Position numbers and translations under genes: made by a program. This document shows, piece by piece, positions 35,299 to 44,902 of a stretch of 64,000 nucleotides of DNA. The notes beneath the pieces were generated by a model. That model did no database searches and was not told where the DNA came from. It was given only the letters and a program-made list of their open reading frames with translations. Source of the stretch: CALOAD01 sp942491415. Its GTDB lineage: Bacteria > Cyanobacteriota > Vampirovibrionia > Gastranaerophilales > CALOAD01. How positions within the stretch are numbered: the stretch's first letter is position 1; the number at the start of each line of letters is the position of its first letter. The stretch covers positions 124,001-188,000 of the forward strand of contig CALOAD010000020.1 of NCBI GenBank assembly GCA_942491415.1, given 5' to 3'.

Positions 35299-36033
35299 TT
35301 ATGCATAAAATGCCCATGTTATAAAATAATCAAATATTAAAATAAAAATGGTTGTCCAAACAGCGGCTCTTGTGGTGGATAGCCCCACTTCTTTTGCTCC
35401 GCCTTTGGTTTTAAGTCCTTGAGTAGAGCTTATTAATGTAATCAAAAGCCCAAATATAGCTGCTTTTAAAAGGCTTACATTTAGATCGAAAATTCCCAGA
35501 TAGTTCCATACTGATGTAATGTAGCGATTTATATGCAAATTCACCGTAATATCAGCAACCCACATTCCGCCTATAATACCCGTTAAAATGGCAAGGATTG
35601 TCACGAGTGGGACCATTGTGACGCCTGCTATTAATCGTGGTAACAGCAAATAAGCAATAGGGTCTACTTTTAAAGTTTTCATTGCATCTATTTGTTCTGT
35701 TACTTTCATATTAGCAATTTCGGCAGTGATTGAAGTTCCTGCTCTTGCACCTATTGCTAAACTTGCAAATATAGGGGCGATTTCTCGAACCATAGCTACT
35801 GCAACCATTCCCCCAACATAAGATTCAGCTCCTGTGAGTAAAAAATATTTTGCTAATTGTAAAGAAATGGCAGCACCACTCACAAAAGCAATAGTCAAGG
35901 CTATTGAAATAGAGTCGAAACCTATACGACTAGCTTGTATCAGGGTGCTTTTGAAATCAAAGTACCCTGATAACAAGTACTTTATAGCTTTGTATAGATT
36001 TAAAGTACATTCTCCGATAAACTTAATTATCAT
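35299..36033 (-). CDS. mlaE: MlaE-family ABC transporter permease
   Basis: The 244-residue protein has the MlaE fold: a short amphipathic start, then membrane helices with GFDSISIALTIAFVSGAAIS, the conserved cytoplasmic loop REIAPIFASLAIGARAGTSI, TEQIDAMKTLKVDP and PRLIAGVTMVPLVTILA. MlaE is the inner-membrane permease of the Mla/TGD lipid-trafficking system that moves phospholipid between membranes, found in diderms, cyanobacteria and plastids. It overlaps ilvE by 11 nt. No MlaF, MlaD or MlaB gene is adjacent in the window. Confidence 0.9.
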   Translation of the reverse strand: MIIKFIGECTLNLYKAIKYLLSGYFDFKSTLIQASRIGFDSISIALTIAFVSGAAISLQLAKYFLLTGAESYVGGMVAVAMVREIAPIFASLAIGARAGTSITAEIANMKVTEQIDAMKTLKVDPIAYLLLPRLIAGVTMVPLVTILAILTGIIGGMWVADITVNLHINRYITSVWNYLGIFDLNVSLLKAAIFGLLITLISSTQGLKTKGGAKEVGLSTTRAAVWTTIFILIFDYFITWAFYA

Positions 36034-36961
36034 AAATAGGTTCGCACCAATGTTTGTATTTTTCTACTTTACCTTTTACGACGTCAAAATACATCTTCTG
36101 TATTTTAGCCGTTATTTCACCTACATTTCCACTTCCTACAGGTCGATGGTCTATGGAGGTTATAGGGCTGACTTGAGCTCCGGTTCCACAGTAAAATGCT
36201 TCATCTGCTATGTATAATTCGGTTCTGTCTATTTTTCTTTCAATAACTTCAATCCCAAATTCTTTTTCGGCGATTTCTTTTATTGTGTTTCTTGTTATTC
36301 CAACGAGAATATTGTCTGTAACTTCAGTAGTGACAAGCTTTCCATCTTCAATAAGGAAAAGGTTCATTGCACTACCTTCAGTTACGTGTCCGTCTTCTGA
36401 AAGAACAATTGCATCGTCAAATCCTGACCTTCTGGCATCTGTAATGATTAAAGCTGTGTTTGCGTAGGCTCCTGAAACTTTTGCTCGAGGTGGTATTGCA
36501 TTATCTTCAAGCCTTCTCCAGTTGGATACACAAACGCTTAAACCTTTTGATGTGTCTATATAATCACCAAGAGGGAATGTAAAAATCAAGAACGAGTCTT
36601 CATTATCAATAAGTCCCGGTCCTATTTTTTCAGCACTTTTATATAACGTTGGTCTTATATAAGTGTCTGTTTTGTGTGCGTTCATTTTTAACAACTTTTT
36701 AGTAATTTCACACATTTCTTTAATAGAATATTTAGGATCCATTATCATAATTTTTGAGCTTCTATGAAGTCTTTCAAAATGCTCTTTCATCCTAAATACA
36801 TAAAGTTGATTTTCTTCTTCGTTCCAATAGCCTCTAATACCTTCAAAAATAGATGTTCCATACAAAAAAGCATGGGTTCTGACAGGAAGTTTTGTCTCTT
36901 CATAAGGGTTGTAGTCGCCATTTAGGAAAACGAAATTTGTGTCACTGTTTACTTGTGTCAA
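36023..36961 (-). CDS. ilvE: Branched-chain amino acid aminotransferase
   Basis: The 312-residue fold-type IV PLP enzyme has LPVRTHAFLYGTSIFEGIRG, YIRPTLYKS, the catalytic lysine in AKVSGAYANTALI, DDAIVLSEDGHVTEGSAMNL and EAFYCGTGAQVSPI. The last two are diagnostic of IlvE, which catalyses the final transamination to leucine, isoleucine and valine. Length matches the family. It is immediately upstream of and overlapping mlaE. Confidence 0.93.
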   Translation of the reverse strand: MTQVNSDTNFVFLNGDYNPYEETKLPVRTHAFLYGTSIFEGIRGYWNEEENQLYVFRMKEHFERLHRSSKIMIMDPKYSIKEMCEITKKLLKMNAHKTDTYIRPTLYKSAEKIGPGLIDNEDSFLIFTFPLGDYIDTSKGLSVCVSNWRRLEDNAIPPRAKVSGAYANTALIITDARRSGFDDAIVLSEDGHVTEGSAMNLFLIEDGKLVTTEVTDNILVGITRNTIKEIAEKEFGIEVIERKIDRTELYIADEAFYCGTGAQVSPITSIDHRPVGSGNVGEITAKIQKMYFDVVKGKVEKYKHWCEPIYDN

Positions 36962-37142
36962 TTAAATCACCTTCTTACTAGATAATTAAAATAATATATA
37001 GACTTATCAGAAGTCTTTGTCATGACTAAGTATATCAAAAAATAAAGTATGAAAAAAATATGTTCTTAACAATTAGCCTTTTTAAAAAAATCGCTATAAG
37101 ATATAAAAACATCTAATTTAGTAAGCAGTTAAGGAGATTGAG

Positions 37143-38732
37143 TTGTTTTTTACAAATTTAATTGCATCAATATTAATAATATATTTAGCATTTTATTTTG
37201 TTTATTTTTTATACATCATTTATTGCAGCTTCAAAGGCAAATTAAAAGAAATAAAGCAGCGAACAAAAAATCAAGAATACGAACAAAATTTAACCTTGGT
37301 TATATATGCTCAAAATAATGAAAATACTATCACGGGACTTGTTGAATCTCTTAAAAGACAAGAATATGAAAGAAGTAAATATTCAATACATGTAATTTTA
37401 GACAATTGCAAAGATAATTCCGCAAAAAAATTAGAAATACTAGGTGGTACCAATATCCATAGAGTAAGCCATAACGATAAACCGTTAGGTAGAAGTAAGG
37501 CTATATCATGGGCTTTGGCGAAAATCATACCTACTGAATATTCTTACGGATATGTTTTTATGGATGCAAGATGTGAAATTCAACCGGATTTTTTAAGCAA
37601 CATAAATACTGAATTTTCTGATAAATCAATTATTCTGGGGAAAATATATAAACCTATCGTGAATAATCAATTTTTTGCCAGTATTCAAAAATATAGATTT
37701 AAGTTTTTAGATACGTTAGTTAAAAAAGGCAGAAATTGGGCGCAATTTAATAACATACTTAGTTTTAAGCTTTGTGCAATAAAATCTGAAGTTTTGGAAA
37801 AAATAACCTTCGATGCTGAATCAAATGAACTTGCGGAAATTAATTATACTTTAAGGCTTATCAAAAATGGTTATAGCGTAAACTTTTCTCCTAAAATGTA
37901 TGCTATTTGTCAGCAACAAGAAACGATAAATTCTTATTTGAAAAATAACAATTCAAAATTTTTTAATAGAATCAATGCATTTTGGAAAAATAGGCAGTAT
38001 CTTTTTTCAAAACAATCTAACTTTAAAGAAAAGGAATTTATTTTATATTTAATTCAACCTTCGGAAGCTGTTTTATTATTTTCTCTAATAACTCTTTATT
38101 ATTGCGCTTCAGCCCCTTCTTTTATTTTAGAATCTCAAATAGCTTACTTTTTTATAAACTGTCATATATTTACTGCTATTATTGCTATTGCGGTTATAAA
38201 ATTTTCGGTTGAAAATTGTATTTATGGAATGGTGTGGGCTTTGAGTTCGCCGTTGTTACTTGTTTTTAATTCAATGTTTAATATAAACCCTAAATTAATA
38301 GACTTAAGTAAAAGTAAATTTCATAGAAAGCCTTTATATCCTTATTATGAGGCAACATTGACCGATGGAAATAGAGAATATCCATGCAAAGTGGAAATTA
38401 TAGATACTGAAGGTCTTGTAAAACTTTCACTTTGGTTTAAAAGAAAAAAACTTACAACAGGTGAACATTTGAGAAGCTCCAGTGCATTGCAAGAGCTTAT
38501 AGATCGACTCAACGAAAAAGGTTTCTCACTCAAGGTTTGTCAAAATTGCGGATTTTTCGAATCCGACTCAACAGGTAGATTTGATAATAAGCAAGGTAAA
38601 TGCTTGATGCAAGTTGTACAAAAAACAAATTCGTTTCCTGAAACAACTCAAGTTTGGAGTTCTTGTTCTAATTTTATTCCAATACACGCAAGACCTTTTG
38701 TGCAACAACAACTTGAAGCTTCGAAAAATTAA
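37143..38732 (+). CDS. Membrane GT2 glycosyltransferase with C-terminal cysteine domain
   Basis: Start is a TTG supported by AAGGAG at 37131-37136. The 529-residue protein has an N-terminal membrane helix (1-28), a GT2 catalytic domain (LVIYAQNNENTITGLVESL; ILDNCKDNSA; VFMDARCEIQPDF, the DxD-like site) over about 45-270 and two or three helices near 300-385. The C-terminal ~130 residues contain CQNCGFFESDSTG, GKCLMQ and SSCSNFIP. This Cys-x2-Cys-x(n)-Cys-x(n)-Cys-x2-F pattern could bind zinc or an Fe-S cluster and is not part of the usual GT2 plan. Divergent from ilvE; first gene of the exopolysaccharide region. Confidence 0.8.
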   Translation: MFFTNLIASILIIYLAFYFVYFLYIIYCSFKGKLKEIKQRTKNQEYEQNLTLVIYAQNNENTITGLVESLKRQEYERSKYSIHVILDNCKDNSAKKLEILGGTNIHRVSHNDKPLGRSKAISWALAKIIPTEYSYGYVFMDARCEIQPDFLSNINTEFSDKSIILGKIYKPIVNNQFFASIQKYRFKFLDTLVKKGRNWAQFNNILSFKLCAIKSEVLEKITFDAESNELAEINYTLRLIKNGYSVNFSPKMYAICQQQETINSYLKNNNSKFFNRINAFWKNRQYLFSKQSNFKEKEFILYLIQPSEAVLLFSLITLYYCASAPSFILESQIAYFFINCHIFTAIIAIAVIKFSVENCIYGMVWALSSPLLLVFNSMFNINPKLIDLSKSKFHRKPLYPYYEATLTDGNREYPCKVEIIDTEGLVKLSLWFKRKKLTTGEHLRSSSALQELIDRLNEKGFSLKVCQNCGFFESDSTGRFDNKQGKCLMQVVQKTNSFPETTQVWSSCSNFIPIHARPFVQQQLEASKN

Positions 38733-39421
38733 GATCTTCCAAAGATCACTACGGGGACAGTTTTAAGAAGAATTTTAAAATCAAGTATTAAATTCCAATT
38801 TTTGATATATTGAACGTCTAGGCTTACAACTTTATCAAAGCATTTGATTTTAGATCTTCCGCTAACTTGCCATAATCCTGTTAAACCAGGCAATGTGCCT
38901 AGTCTTAAATGATGACGTTTGTTATATTTTTCTACCTCAATTGGTAAAGGAGGTCTTGGACCGACTAAGCTCATTTCCCCTTTTATTACATTTAAAAGTT
39001 GAGGAAATTCATCAATACTATATTTCCTTAAAAAATATCCGATTTTTGTAACTCTTGGATCGTTTTTCATTTTGAACATAAAGTTATTAGTTTCATTGTT
39101 TTTGGCTAATTTAAATATCTTTTTATGTGCATTAATATGCATACTTCTAAACTTGTACATATAGAAAGGTTTTTTATATCGACCTACTCTTAATTGCTTG
39201 TAAAATATAGGACCGGGAGAATCGAGCTTTATTATTACGCTTATTATTATAAATATAGGCAGCAGCATAATAATACCGGATAGAGCCCCCAAATAGTCTA
39301 TCATTCTTTTTATTAATTGTTGTATGGGTTTTTCGTCCGGTAATGCGATAATTTCTTTAATTAATATTAAGTCTTTTTTTTGCATCATTAATTTACATTT
39401 TTTTGTTAAATTCGTATTCAT
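38729..39421 (-). CDS. Initiating undecaprenyl-phosphate sugar-1-phosphate transferase (WbaP/PssY type)
   Basis: The 230-residue protein is a small monotopic phosphoglycosyltransferase: the reentrant helix LGALSGIIMLLPIFIIISVI, the catalytic region SPGPIFYKQLRVGRYKKPF, MYKFRSM, YSIDEFPQLLNVIKGEMSLV, GPRPPLPIEVEKYN and LPGLTGLWQVSGRS. These enzymes transfer sugar-1-phosphate from a nucleotide sugar to undecaprenyl phosphate, starting the repeat unit on the inner leaflet. It lacks the long N-terminal membrane domain of WbaP. Convergent with the GT2 gene, overlapping by 4 nt, and divergent from the export operon. Confidence 0.92.
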   Translation of the reverse strand: MNTNLTKKCKLMMQKKDLILIKEIIALPDEKPIQQLIKRMIDYLGALSGIIMLLPIFIIISVIIKLDSPGPIFYKQLRVGRYKKPFYMYKFRSMHINAHKKIFKLAKNNETNNFMFKMKNDPRVTKIGYFLRKYSIDEFPQLLNVIKGEMSLVGPRPPLPIEVEKYNKRHHLRLGTLPGLTGLWQVSGRSKIKCFDKVVSLDVQYIKNWNLILDFKILLKTVPVVIFGRS

Positions 39422-39588
39422 GATAATATAAATTTAATAATAAAGCATAATTTATTTTTTAATTTAATTAATTATTAACAGGATTTAATAATCCTATATT
39501 TAAATAAGGGTATTTTCAAAAAGTATAAATATTATTTATATATAATTATTTTGAATATTTTTTATACTAAAGCGCTCAGGGGTGTTTT

Positions 39589-40248
39589 ATGATATCAGAA
39601 AAACTTGATGTACAAGAAGAGATTTTAAAAAGCTGGGAAGATAAATTAAATATAAAACCTCAATACGATAATGAAGGTAATCGTATATATACAGATTATG
39701 ACGTACTTTTTTTTAAAAAAGTAAAGTATCTGGTATCTGAAGGAGTTAGGTTTAATATAATTAAAAAAGTTTTGAAAGAAGAAATTGAGATATACAATTG
39801 TAAGGTTTTAAAGTGCAAAAGTGTAAGTGAAAATGATAATAAACCTAATAAAGATTTAAAAAGTCTTGATGAAAATACTCTTCAATGCACTGATTTAATG
39901 AGTATAAACACTGAAATTGATGATATACCTGTGGATTCTCAGCTTATAAGGGCAGGCGAGTTTGCTGATATTTTTGGGCTATTTATTAACGAGATTAAAG
40001 AATACGCTAATAAAACAATAGAAGCTGAAAAAAAGAAAATCATATTAGAAGGTAAAGAAAAAACAATCGCAAAAGAATATAAAAAAATCGAAAATAAAGT
40101 GAATCAACTTGAAAGTGAAATTGAAGAAAAAGACTTAAAAATCAAAGAGTTGGAAAATTACAATAAAAAGATTCAAAAGCTTGATATGCATTTGAAATTA
40201 TTGCAAATTGAGCAAAAAAAGAAGAAGCCTTGGGAATTTTGGAAGTGA
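39589..40248 (+). CDS. MerR-like DNA-binding/coiled-coil protein at the head of the export operon
   Basis: The 219-residue protein has an N-terminal region (about 1-70) with a MerR-type look: EEILKSWEDKLNIKPQYDNE, GNRIYTDYDVLFFKKVKYLV and SEGVRFNIIKKVLKEE. Residues about 135-205 form a charged coiled coil. A GGGGTG site lies before the ATG. It overlaps the polysaccharide export gene by 4 nt (GTGA), so is made with it and could regulate the operon or act as an assembly or co-polymerase partner. No family assignment is claimed beyond the resemblance. Confidence 0.55.
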   Translation: MISEKLDVQEEILKSWEDKLNIKPQYDNEGNRIYTDYDVLFFKKVKYLVSEGVRFNIIKKVLKEEIEIYNCKVLKCKSVSENDNKPNKDLKSLDENTLQCTDLMSINTEIDDIPVDSQLIRAGEFADIFGLFINEIKEYANKTIEAEKKKIILEGKEKTIAKEYKKIENKVNQLESEIEEKDLKIKELENYNKKIQKLDMHLKLLQIEQKKKKPWEFWK

Positions 40249-41348
40249 GAAAATTAAAATCAACATCTATTATATTTTTTTTAATATTTTTTATTTTAAT
40301 AACAGTTCAACAAGGATTGTGTATTCAAGATAATAATTCATTAAAAGGTTTAGTAACCAGAAAATATATCCTTGGACCAAATGATATTATAAGTATTAAT
40401 GTTTATGATTCTCCGGAATTTAATCAAGAAAAAATTAAGATACAACCTGATGGTAATGTAATTATAGCTCCGTTTGGGATTCTGCCGATAGCCGGTCTTA
40501 GTATTGATGAAGTATATGAGTTGCTTAATAAAAAAATCAGTTATTATCTGCGAAACCCACAAATTACGATTAAACTGGAAAAAACAAAACCTTTTATTGT
40601 CTACGTAATGGGGGCTGTTACCAACCCCGGTAGTTATGAATTAAGTTCAGACACAGATAAAAGCAGTTCTAAATATAATAATGAAAATCCTGATACATAT
40701 GTAGAAAGGAAAACCCCTCTTTTATCAAATATTTTGGTTGCTGCCGGGGGTATAAATTTTGATGCTGATTTAGAACATATACAAATAAAAAACAAATTAA
40801 ATGGGGATTCAATGGAAGTAAATCTTTTAGATTTGCTTGATGGTGATACAAATCAAGATATTTATCTAATGGCATATGATACCGTTTATGTTCCGAAACT
40901 GCATACGCCTTTTGCCGTTTCGTCAGTTAAATATAAAAAATTTGCAGGTGCTACTTTTTCTCCAAGAAAAGTTTTGGTTAAAGTTCTTGGATATGTAAAC
41001 AGACCCGGGCTCATTTCTTTGGATAGTTCAAAGTCTTTGAATATAAATTCTGCAATAGCTGCAGCAGGCGGGTATCTTCTTGATTCAGCTTATGCTCCTA
41101 AAAATGTTTATTTAAGTAGGGCAGATGCATCAGGAAAGCTTGTTACTACGAAGATTAACCCTTCCGGCAATGATACTGTTATTATGCCAAATGACATAAT
41201 ATATGTTCCTGAAAAAAAACGTCCTATGATTGGGAAAGCATTTGATTATTTAAATAGAATAATAGTGCCTATGAGCAATACTGCAAGTTCTTATAATAAT
41301 TGGGCTTTGATGTTTGATCCTACAAGATGTAATGTGATTGGAAAATAA
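40245..41348 (+). CDS. Polysaccharide export protein, Wza/OPX-like
   Basis: I prefer the GTG at 40245, which overlaps the upstream TGA and yields a clean signal peptide (MRKLKSTSIIFFLIFFILIT..., ending near GLC); a TTG at 40230 is the alternative. The body has the Poly_export signature (YILGPNDIISINVYDSPEF; IQPDGNVIIAPFGILPIAGL; LRNPQITIKL) followed by two SLBB beta-grasp domains (VMGAVTNPGSYEL; VLGYVNRPGLISL). OPX proteins make the outer-membrane channel for capsule or EPS. The lipobox is imperfect (Leu before Cys), so lipidation is uncertain. Confidence 0.9.
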   Translation: MRKLKSTSIIFFLIFFILITVQQGLCIQDNNSLKGLVTRKYILGPNDIISINVYDSPEFNQEKIKIQPDGNVIIAPFGILPIAGLSIDEVYELLNKKISYYLRNPQITIKLEKTKPFIVYVMGAVTNPGSYELSSDTDKSSSKYNNENPDTYVERKTPLLSNILVAAGGINFDADLEHIQIKNKLNGDSMEVNLLDLLDGDTNQDIYLMAYDTVYVPKLHTPFAVSSVKYKKFAGATFSPRKVLVKVLGYVNRPGLISLDSSKSLNINSAIAAAGGYLLDSAYAPKNVYLSRADASGKLVTTKINPSGNDTVIMPNDIIYVPEKKRPMIGKAFDYLNRIIVPMSNTASSYNNWALMFDPTRCNVIGK

Positions 41349-43546
41349 TGATTAACGAAGTTTTGACTAATAGATATATAAGAGATTTGAGTAAAAATAA
41401 AGTTTTAATCATTACAATTACATTCATTATTATGTTTTGGTCGATTGTTTATCTTTTTGTATTTCATGAGTCTTTGTATGAATCTAAAGCCAAAATCTTA
41501 ATTAAAGATATGGGTAATGAAAGTCTTTTAACTGATTATGCGTCTCAAAGTATGTTGAAATCACTTACTTCAGCCGGTAATCCTCTTTTAACCCAAAAAG
41601 AAATAATTCAATCCAAACAGCTTGAACATAAGATTCAAAACTATATTAAAGAGAAGTTTCCTAATTCAAGTTATAAAAATTTTGTTATAAAAAAGAATGT
41701 GAAAGTTAAGCTAAAGCCCGCAACTGACGTCATTAGCATAAGCTTGAAATGGTTAAGTCCTGAAGAATCAAAACAGTTGTTGGTTGTTGCTTTGAATGAA
41801 TACAAAAATATAAATATTTCAATTAAAAACAAGTTAAAAGAACAAAGAAGAATATTTCTAGATTTGAAATTTGAGGAAGTTGATGAAAAATTAAAGAAAA
41901 TTAGAAATGAAATAAAAAACTATAAATCTCAAAATCTTGTGTCTGACATAAGAATTGAAAATCAAAAGATGATAATGGAAAAAGTCAGGCTAAGTTCTGA
42001 AATAGAAAACTTAAATGCTCTTATTGATAAATCAAGTGCATTAAAAACAGAGCTAAAAAACAAGTTGAATCTGGATTATAAAGAAGCCATCAACGCAGTT
42101 GCGCTGGGTGAAGGCAACACAATTTTAACAAAACTCAGAAATGATTTAAATGAAGCAAATCAGAAATACCAATTTGATATTATTAAATATGCCGATACAA
42201 ATCCTAAAATAGTTGCTTTAAAGAGTAGGATTCAAATTATTCAGGATCAAATTAAAAATCAGATAGAGATCAGTATTGGTAAATATGTTGAAACAGACAG
42301 GAAATTTAGTATTTATGATCCTGTAAGACAATCAATGATAAATAATTTAGTCAAAGCTGAAACTGATTATATATCTTATCAGGCGCAAAAAAAATCTATC
42401 TTGAAAAGTTTAAACAAAATAAATTTGTATATTTCAAAACAGCCTCAAAAACAGTTGATTTTGGCTAATTTTAAACAAGAAGAAAATAATCTGTCAAATG
42501 CATATGATGAAATTAGTCTAAAGCGAATGGAAGCAAAAATTCAAGAAGCAGAAACGGTTAGTAATATATCAATAATAGATGAGCCATCGCTACCCGACAA
42601 TCCATCATTTCCGACAACCTCTCATATAATATGTCTTTCTGTCTTAACCGGATTAGGATTTGGTTTCCTTGCTTCATTTTTTAAAACACTTTTAGAAGAT
42701 GTTTGTGATGAAATCGATTATATAGAGAAGGTCACTAAATCGTCCATTTTGGGGATAGTTCCTTGGCTCAATGATAAAGATTTTGATATTGATAAAGCTG
42801 AATATATGAATAAAATAGCTTACAGTAATATATTATCAAGTTTAATGTCCAGATGTTATAGAAAAAAAGTGAATATTTTAACATTTACATCTACATCTGT
42901 TAAAAGACCTCATTCTACGGCAATGAATAACCTTGCCGAAAGGCTTATAAATTTGGGTCGGTCGGTTGTAATAGTAGATACTGATTTTAGAATACCTGCT
43001 TCTCATGCCGGTAGTGACCTTGCAAAAGAGATAAAGGTCAATTTTTCTGATTTGATTTTGTATGCTGAAAATCAGGCTAAAAATAAACGGAATATGAATG
43101 AAAGAAAAGTTTTAGATGCACTTGTGAAGGATTCTAAAGGTATATATCATCTTTTAAATAGGGAATTTCGTTTTGAGCCATATGATTATTTCGGAACGGC
43201 TGGTTATAGTTTAATATTAAAAATCTTGGGAGAAAATTTTGATTGGGTATTAATTGATACTTCTGCAGCTCATATATCTCCTGAATTTTCGATGATCGCA
43301 AAAAGATCAGGGGGAGTTGTTTTATTTGTAAATAAAACTGCAACGTATTTGATTTTAAATCAAGTAACAAAAACACTGGAGTCTTCTCATATACCTATTA
43401 TTGGGGCTATAGTCAGAAAAGCAAACCCTGAAATGGAAAAAGCTTACGACAGTTACGTAGAGCATCATTATAAAAGATTATTGGCAGAAGAAGGCGAGAA
43501 TGATTATATTTTCGAAGAGACAGAGCCTGTTGATTTAGAGGTATAG
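41348..43546 (+). CDS. Wzc-like polysaccharide co-polymerase with degenerate BY-kinase domain
   Basis: The 732-residue protein has a Wzz domain: first membrane helix at about 18-37, a long periplasmic coiled coil (about 165-380), a proline-rich segment (DEPSLPDNPSFPTTS) and a second helix (about 420-440). A cytoplasmic BY-kinase-like domain follows, with Walker A' VVIVDTDFRIPASH (about 539) and VLIDTSA. Where Walker A should read SxxPGEGKST it reads TSTSVKRPHSTAMN, lacking the GK lysine. The C-terminal tail has four tyrosines (YDSYVEHHYKR...DYIF). It probably controls chain length but may not be a kinase. Confidence 0.85.
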   Translation: MINEVLTNRYIRDLSKNKVLIITITFIIMFWSIVYLFVFHESLYESKAKILIKDMGNESLLTDYASQSMLKSLTSAGNPLLTQKEIIQSKQLEHKIQNYIKEKFPNSSYKNFVIKKNVKVKLKPATDVISISLKWLSPEESKQLLVVALNEYKNINISIKNKLKEQRRIFLDLKFEEVDEKLKKIRNEIKNYKSQNLVSDIRIENQKMIMEKVRLSSEIENLNALIDKSSALKTELKNKLNLDYKEAINAVALGEGNTILTKLRNDLNEANQKYQFDIIKYADTNPKIVALKSRIQIIQDQIKNQIEISIGKYVETDRKFSIYDPVRQSMINNLVKAETDYISYQAQKKSILKSLNKINLYISKQPQKQLILANFKQEENNLSNAYDEISLKRMEAKIQEAETVSNISIIDEPSLPDNPSFPTTSHIICLSVLTGLGFGFLASFFKTLLEDVCDEIDYIEKVTKSSILGIVPWLNDKDFDIDKAEYMNKIAYSNILSSLMSRCYRKKVNILTFTSTSVKRPHSTAMNNLAERLINLGRSVVIVDTDFRIPASHAGSDLAKEIKVNFSDLILYAENQAKNKRNMNERKVLDALVKDSKGIYHLLNREFRFEPYDYFGTAGYSLILKILGENFDWVLIDTSAAHISPEFSMIAKRSGGVVLFVNKTATYLILNQVTKTLESSHIPIIGAIVRKANPEMEKAYDSYVEHHYKRLLAEEGENDYIFEETEPVDLEV

Positions 43547-44902
43547 ATGGAACAAAGCAATGTTTTATATAATGATATAGATAAGATGTTAATTTCTGTG
43601 GCAATTTTTATAGGAATTATGTCTCTTTTTATTCCCATTTGGTGGCTTTTAAGTTTTATACTTGCAATTTCTATATTTATTTGGGGGCTTTTACGACCTA
43701 AAGATCTTTATTATGTTATGGTTTTCACAATTCCTTTTTCAGAAAGAATTAGAGCTTTACCTATTAGTTTTTCAATTAATGACATTATGGTTTTATGGTG
43801 TTTCGTTGGAGTGTTTTTGCAATTTTTTTTAAAAAATCAACGGATTAATTTATCAACAAAAATTGATGGGTGGATTATAGGTCTTTTATTTTTATATACA
43901 GCTGCAGGGTTCACATCAGAGGGTCCGACAGGATATTTGTCATCATTTAAATTTTTAGAAGTGGTTTTTGTTTATTATATGACCATTTATTTTATCAGAA
44001 CAAATCAGGTTAAAATTTCTAAAATTATAAAATTGATAATTTATACAGCTTTATTTCAGTCATTGTTTGGTATTTTGCAATCATTAACAGGAAGTTTTGG
44101 AGCAAATTTTCAATCTGCAAGAAATATTCTGGGATATATAGGAATAGGATCTACAACAGTTTGGCACGGCATTGGTACTTTAGGTCATTTTAATATGTTG
44201 GGTAATTATTTGATTACAGTTGTTCTGTTTTATTTACCTATAAATAAATACGCTTTAAAAAATACCCAGAAATCATTTTTAGCGTTTTTAATTTTTTTGA
44301 TCGGAATTTATATGACGTATTCCAGAGGTAGTTGGATGGGATTGCTTTTTGGTTTTTTCCTTTTCGTGCTTTTAACCTATAAAAATAAGTTTAAGTTAAA
44401 TTTATTATTTGTTAGTTCTTTTGCTTTTATTACATACGCATATTTGTTTTTGAAGGATACATCGTATGTTCAAACATTATCACCTCGTAATGCTATTTGG
44501 GAAGGTGTTTTTGCTTCAGTTTCGAGCAGTTTAAAACATTTTTATTTTGGAGCCGGGCTAAATTCTTACGAACAAACTGTTTGGAATTATTTACCTCAAG
44601 ATGATATTTTTTGGTATGCTCATAATTTTTATTTGTTGTGTTGGCAAGAAACCGGTTTGATAGGTTTTATAGTTATTTTTGGTTTCCTGATTTACATTTT
44701 ATTTAACTCTATATACTCATTTAAGAAAAATCACGGATTGAGAAAAATTATGAATTTAGCTATTGTTTTGAGTGTTTTTTCTATATTTTTTGTGAGTATA
44801 TTTGATCACGCTTATTCGTTAACTTTTTTCAAGATATTATTATTTCTTTTTTTAGGATTGGTATATGCAAAAAATAATCGCAAAATTAAAAATGAATATT
44901 AA
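43547..44902 (+). CDS. O-antigen ligase/polymerase-family membrane protein (Wzy/WaaL-like)
   Basis: A 451-residue polytopic protein with 10-12 hydrophobic helices, the Wzy_C motif region YMTYSRGSWMGLLFGFFLFV and a large loop followed by AHNFYLLCWQETGLIGF, both conserved in O-antigen polymerases and ligases. In this operon, between a co-polymerase and a Wzx flippase, it is most likely the Wzy-type polymerase of lipid-linked repeat units in the periplasm. It starts directly after the preceding TAG (43546). Confidence 0.85.
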   Translation: MEQSNVLYNDIDKMLISVAIFIGIMSLFIPIWWLLSFILAISIFIWGLLRPKDLYYVMVFTIPFSERIRALPISFSINDIMVLWCFVGVFLQFFLKNQRINLSTKIDGWIIGLLFLYTAAGFTSEGPTGYLSSFKFLEVVFVYYMTIYFIRTNQVKISKIIKLIIYTALFQSLFGILQSLTGSFGANFQSARNILGYIGIGSTTVWHGIGTLGHFNMLGNYLITVVLFYLPINKYALKNTQKSFLAFLIFLIGIYMTYSRGSWMGLLFGFFLFVLLTYKNKFKLNLLFVSSFAFITYAYLFLKDTSYVQTLSPRNAIWEGVFASVSSSLKHFYFGAGLNSYEQTVWNYLPQDDIFWYAHNFYLLCWQETGLIGFIVIFGFLIYILFNSIYSFKKNHGLRKIMNLAIVLSVFSIFFVSIFDHAYSLTFFKILLFLFLGLVYAKNNRKIKNEY

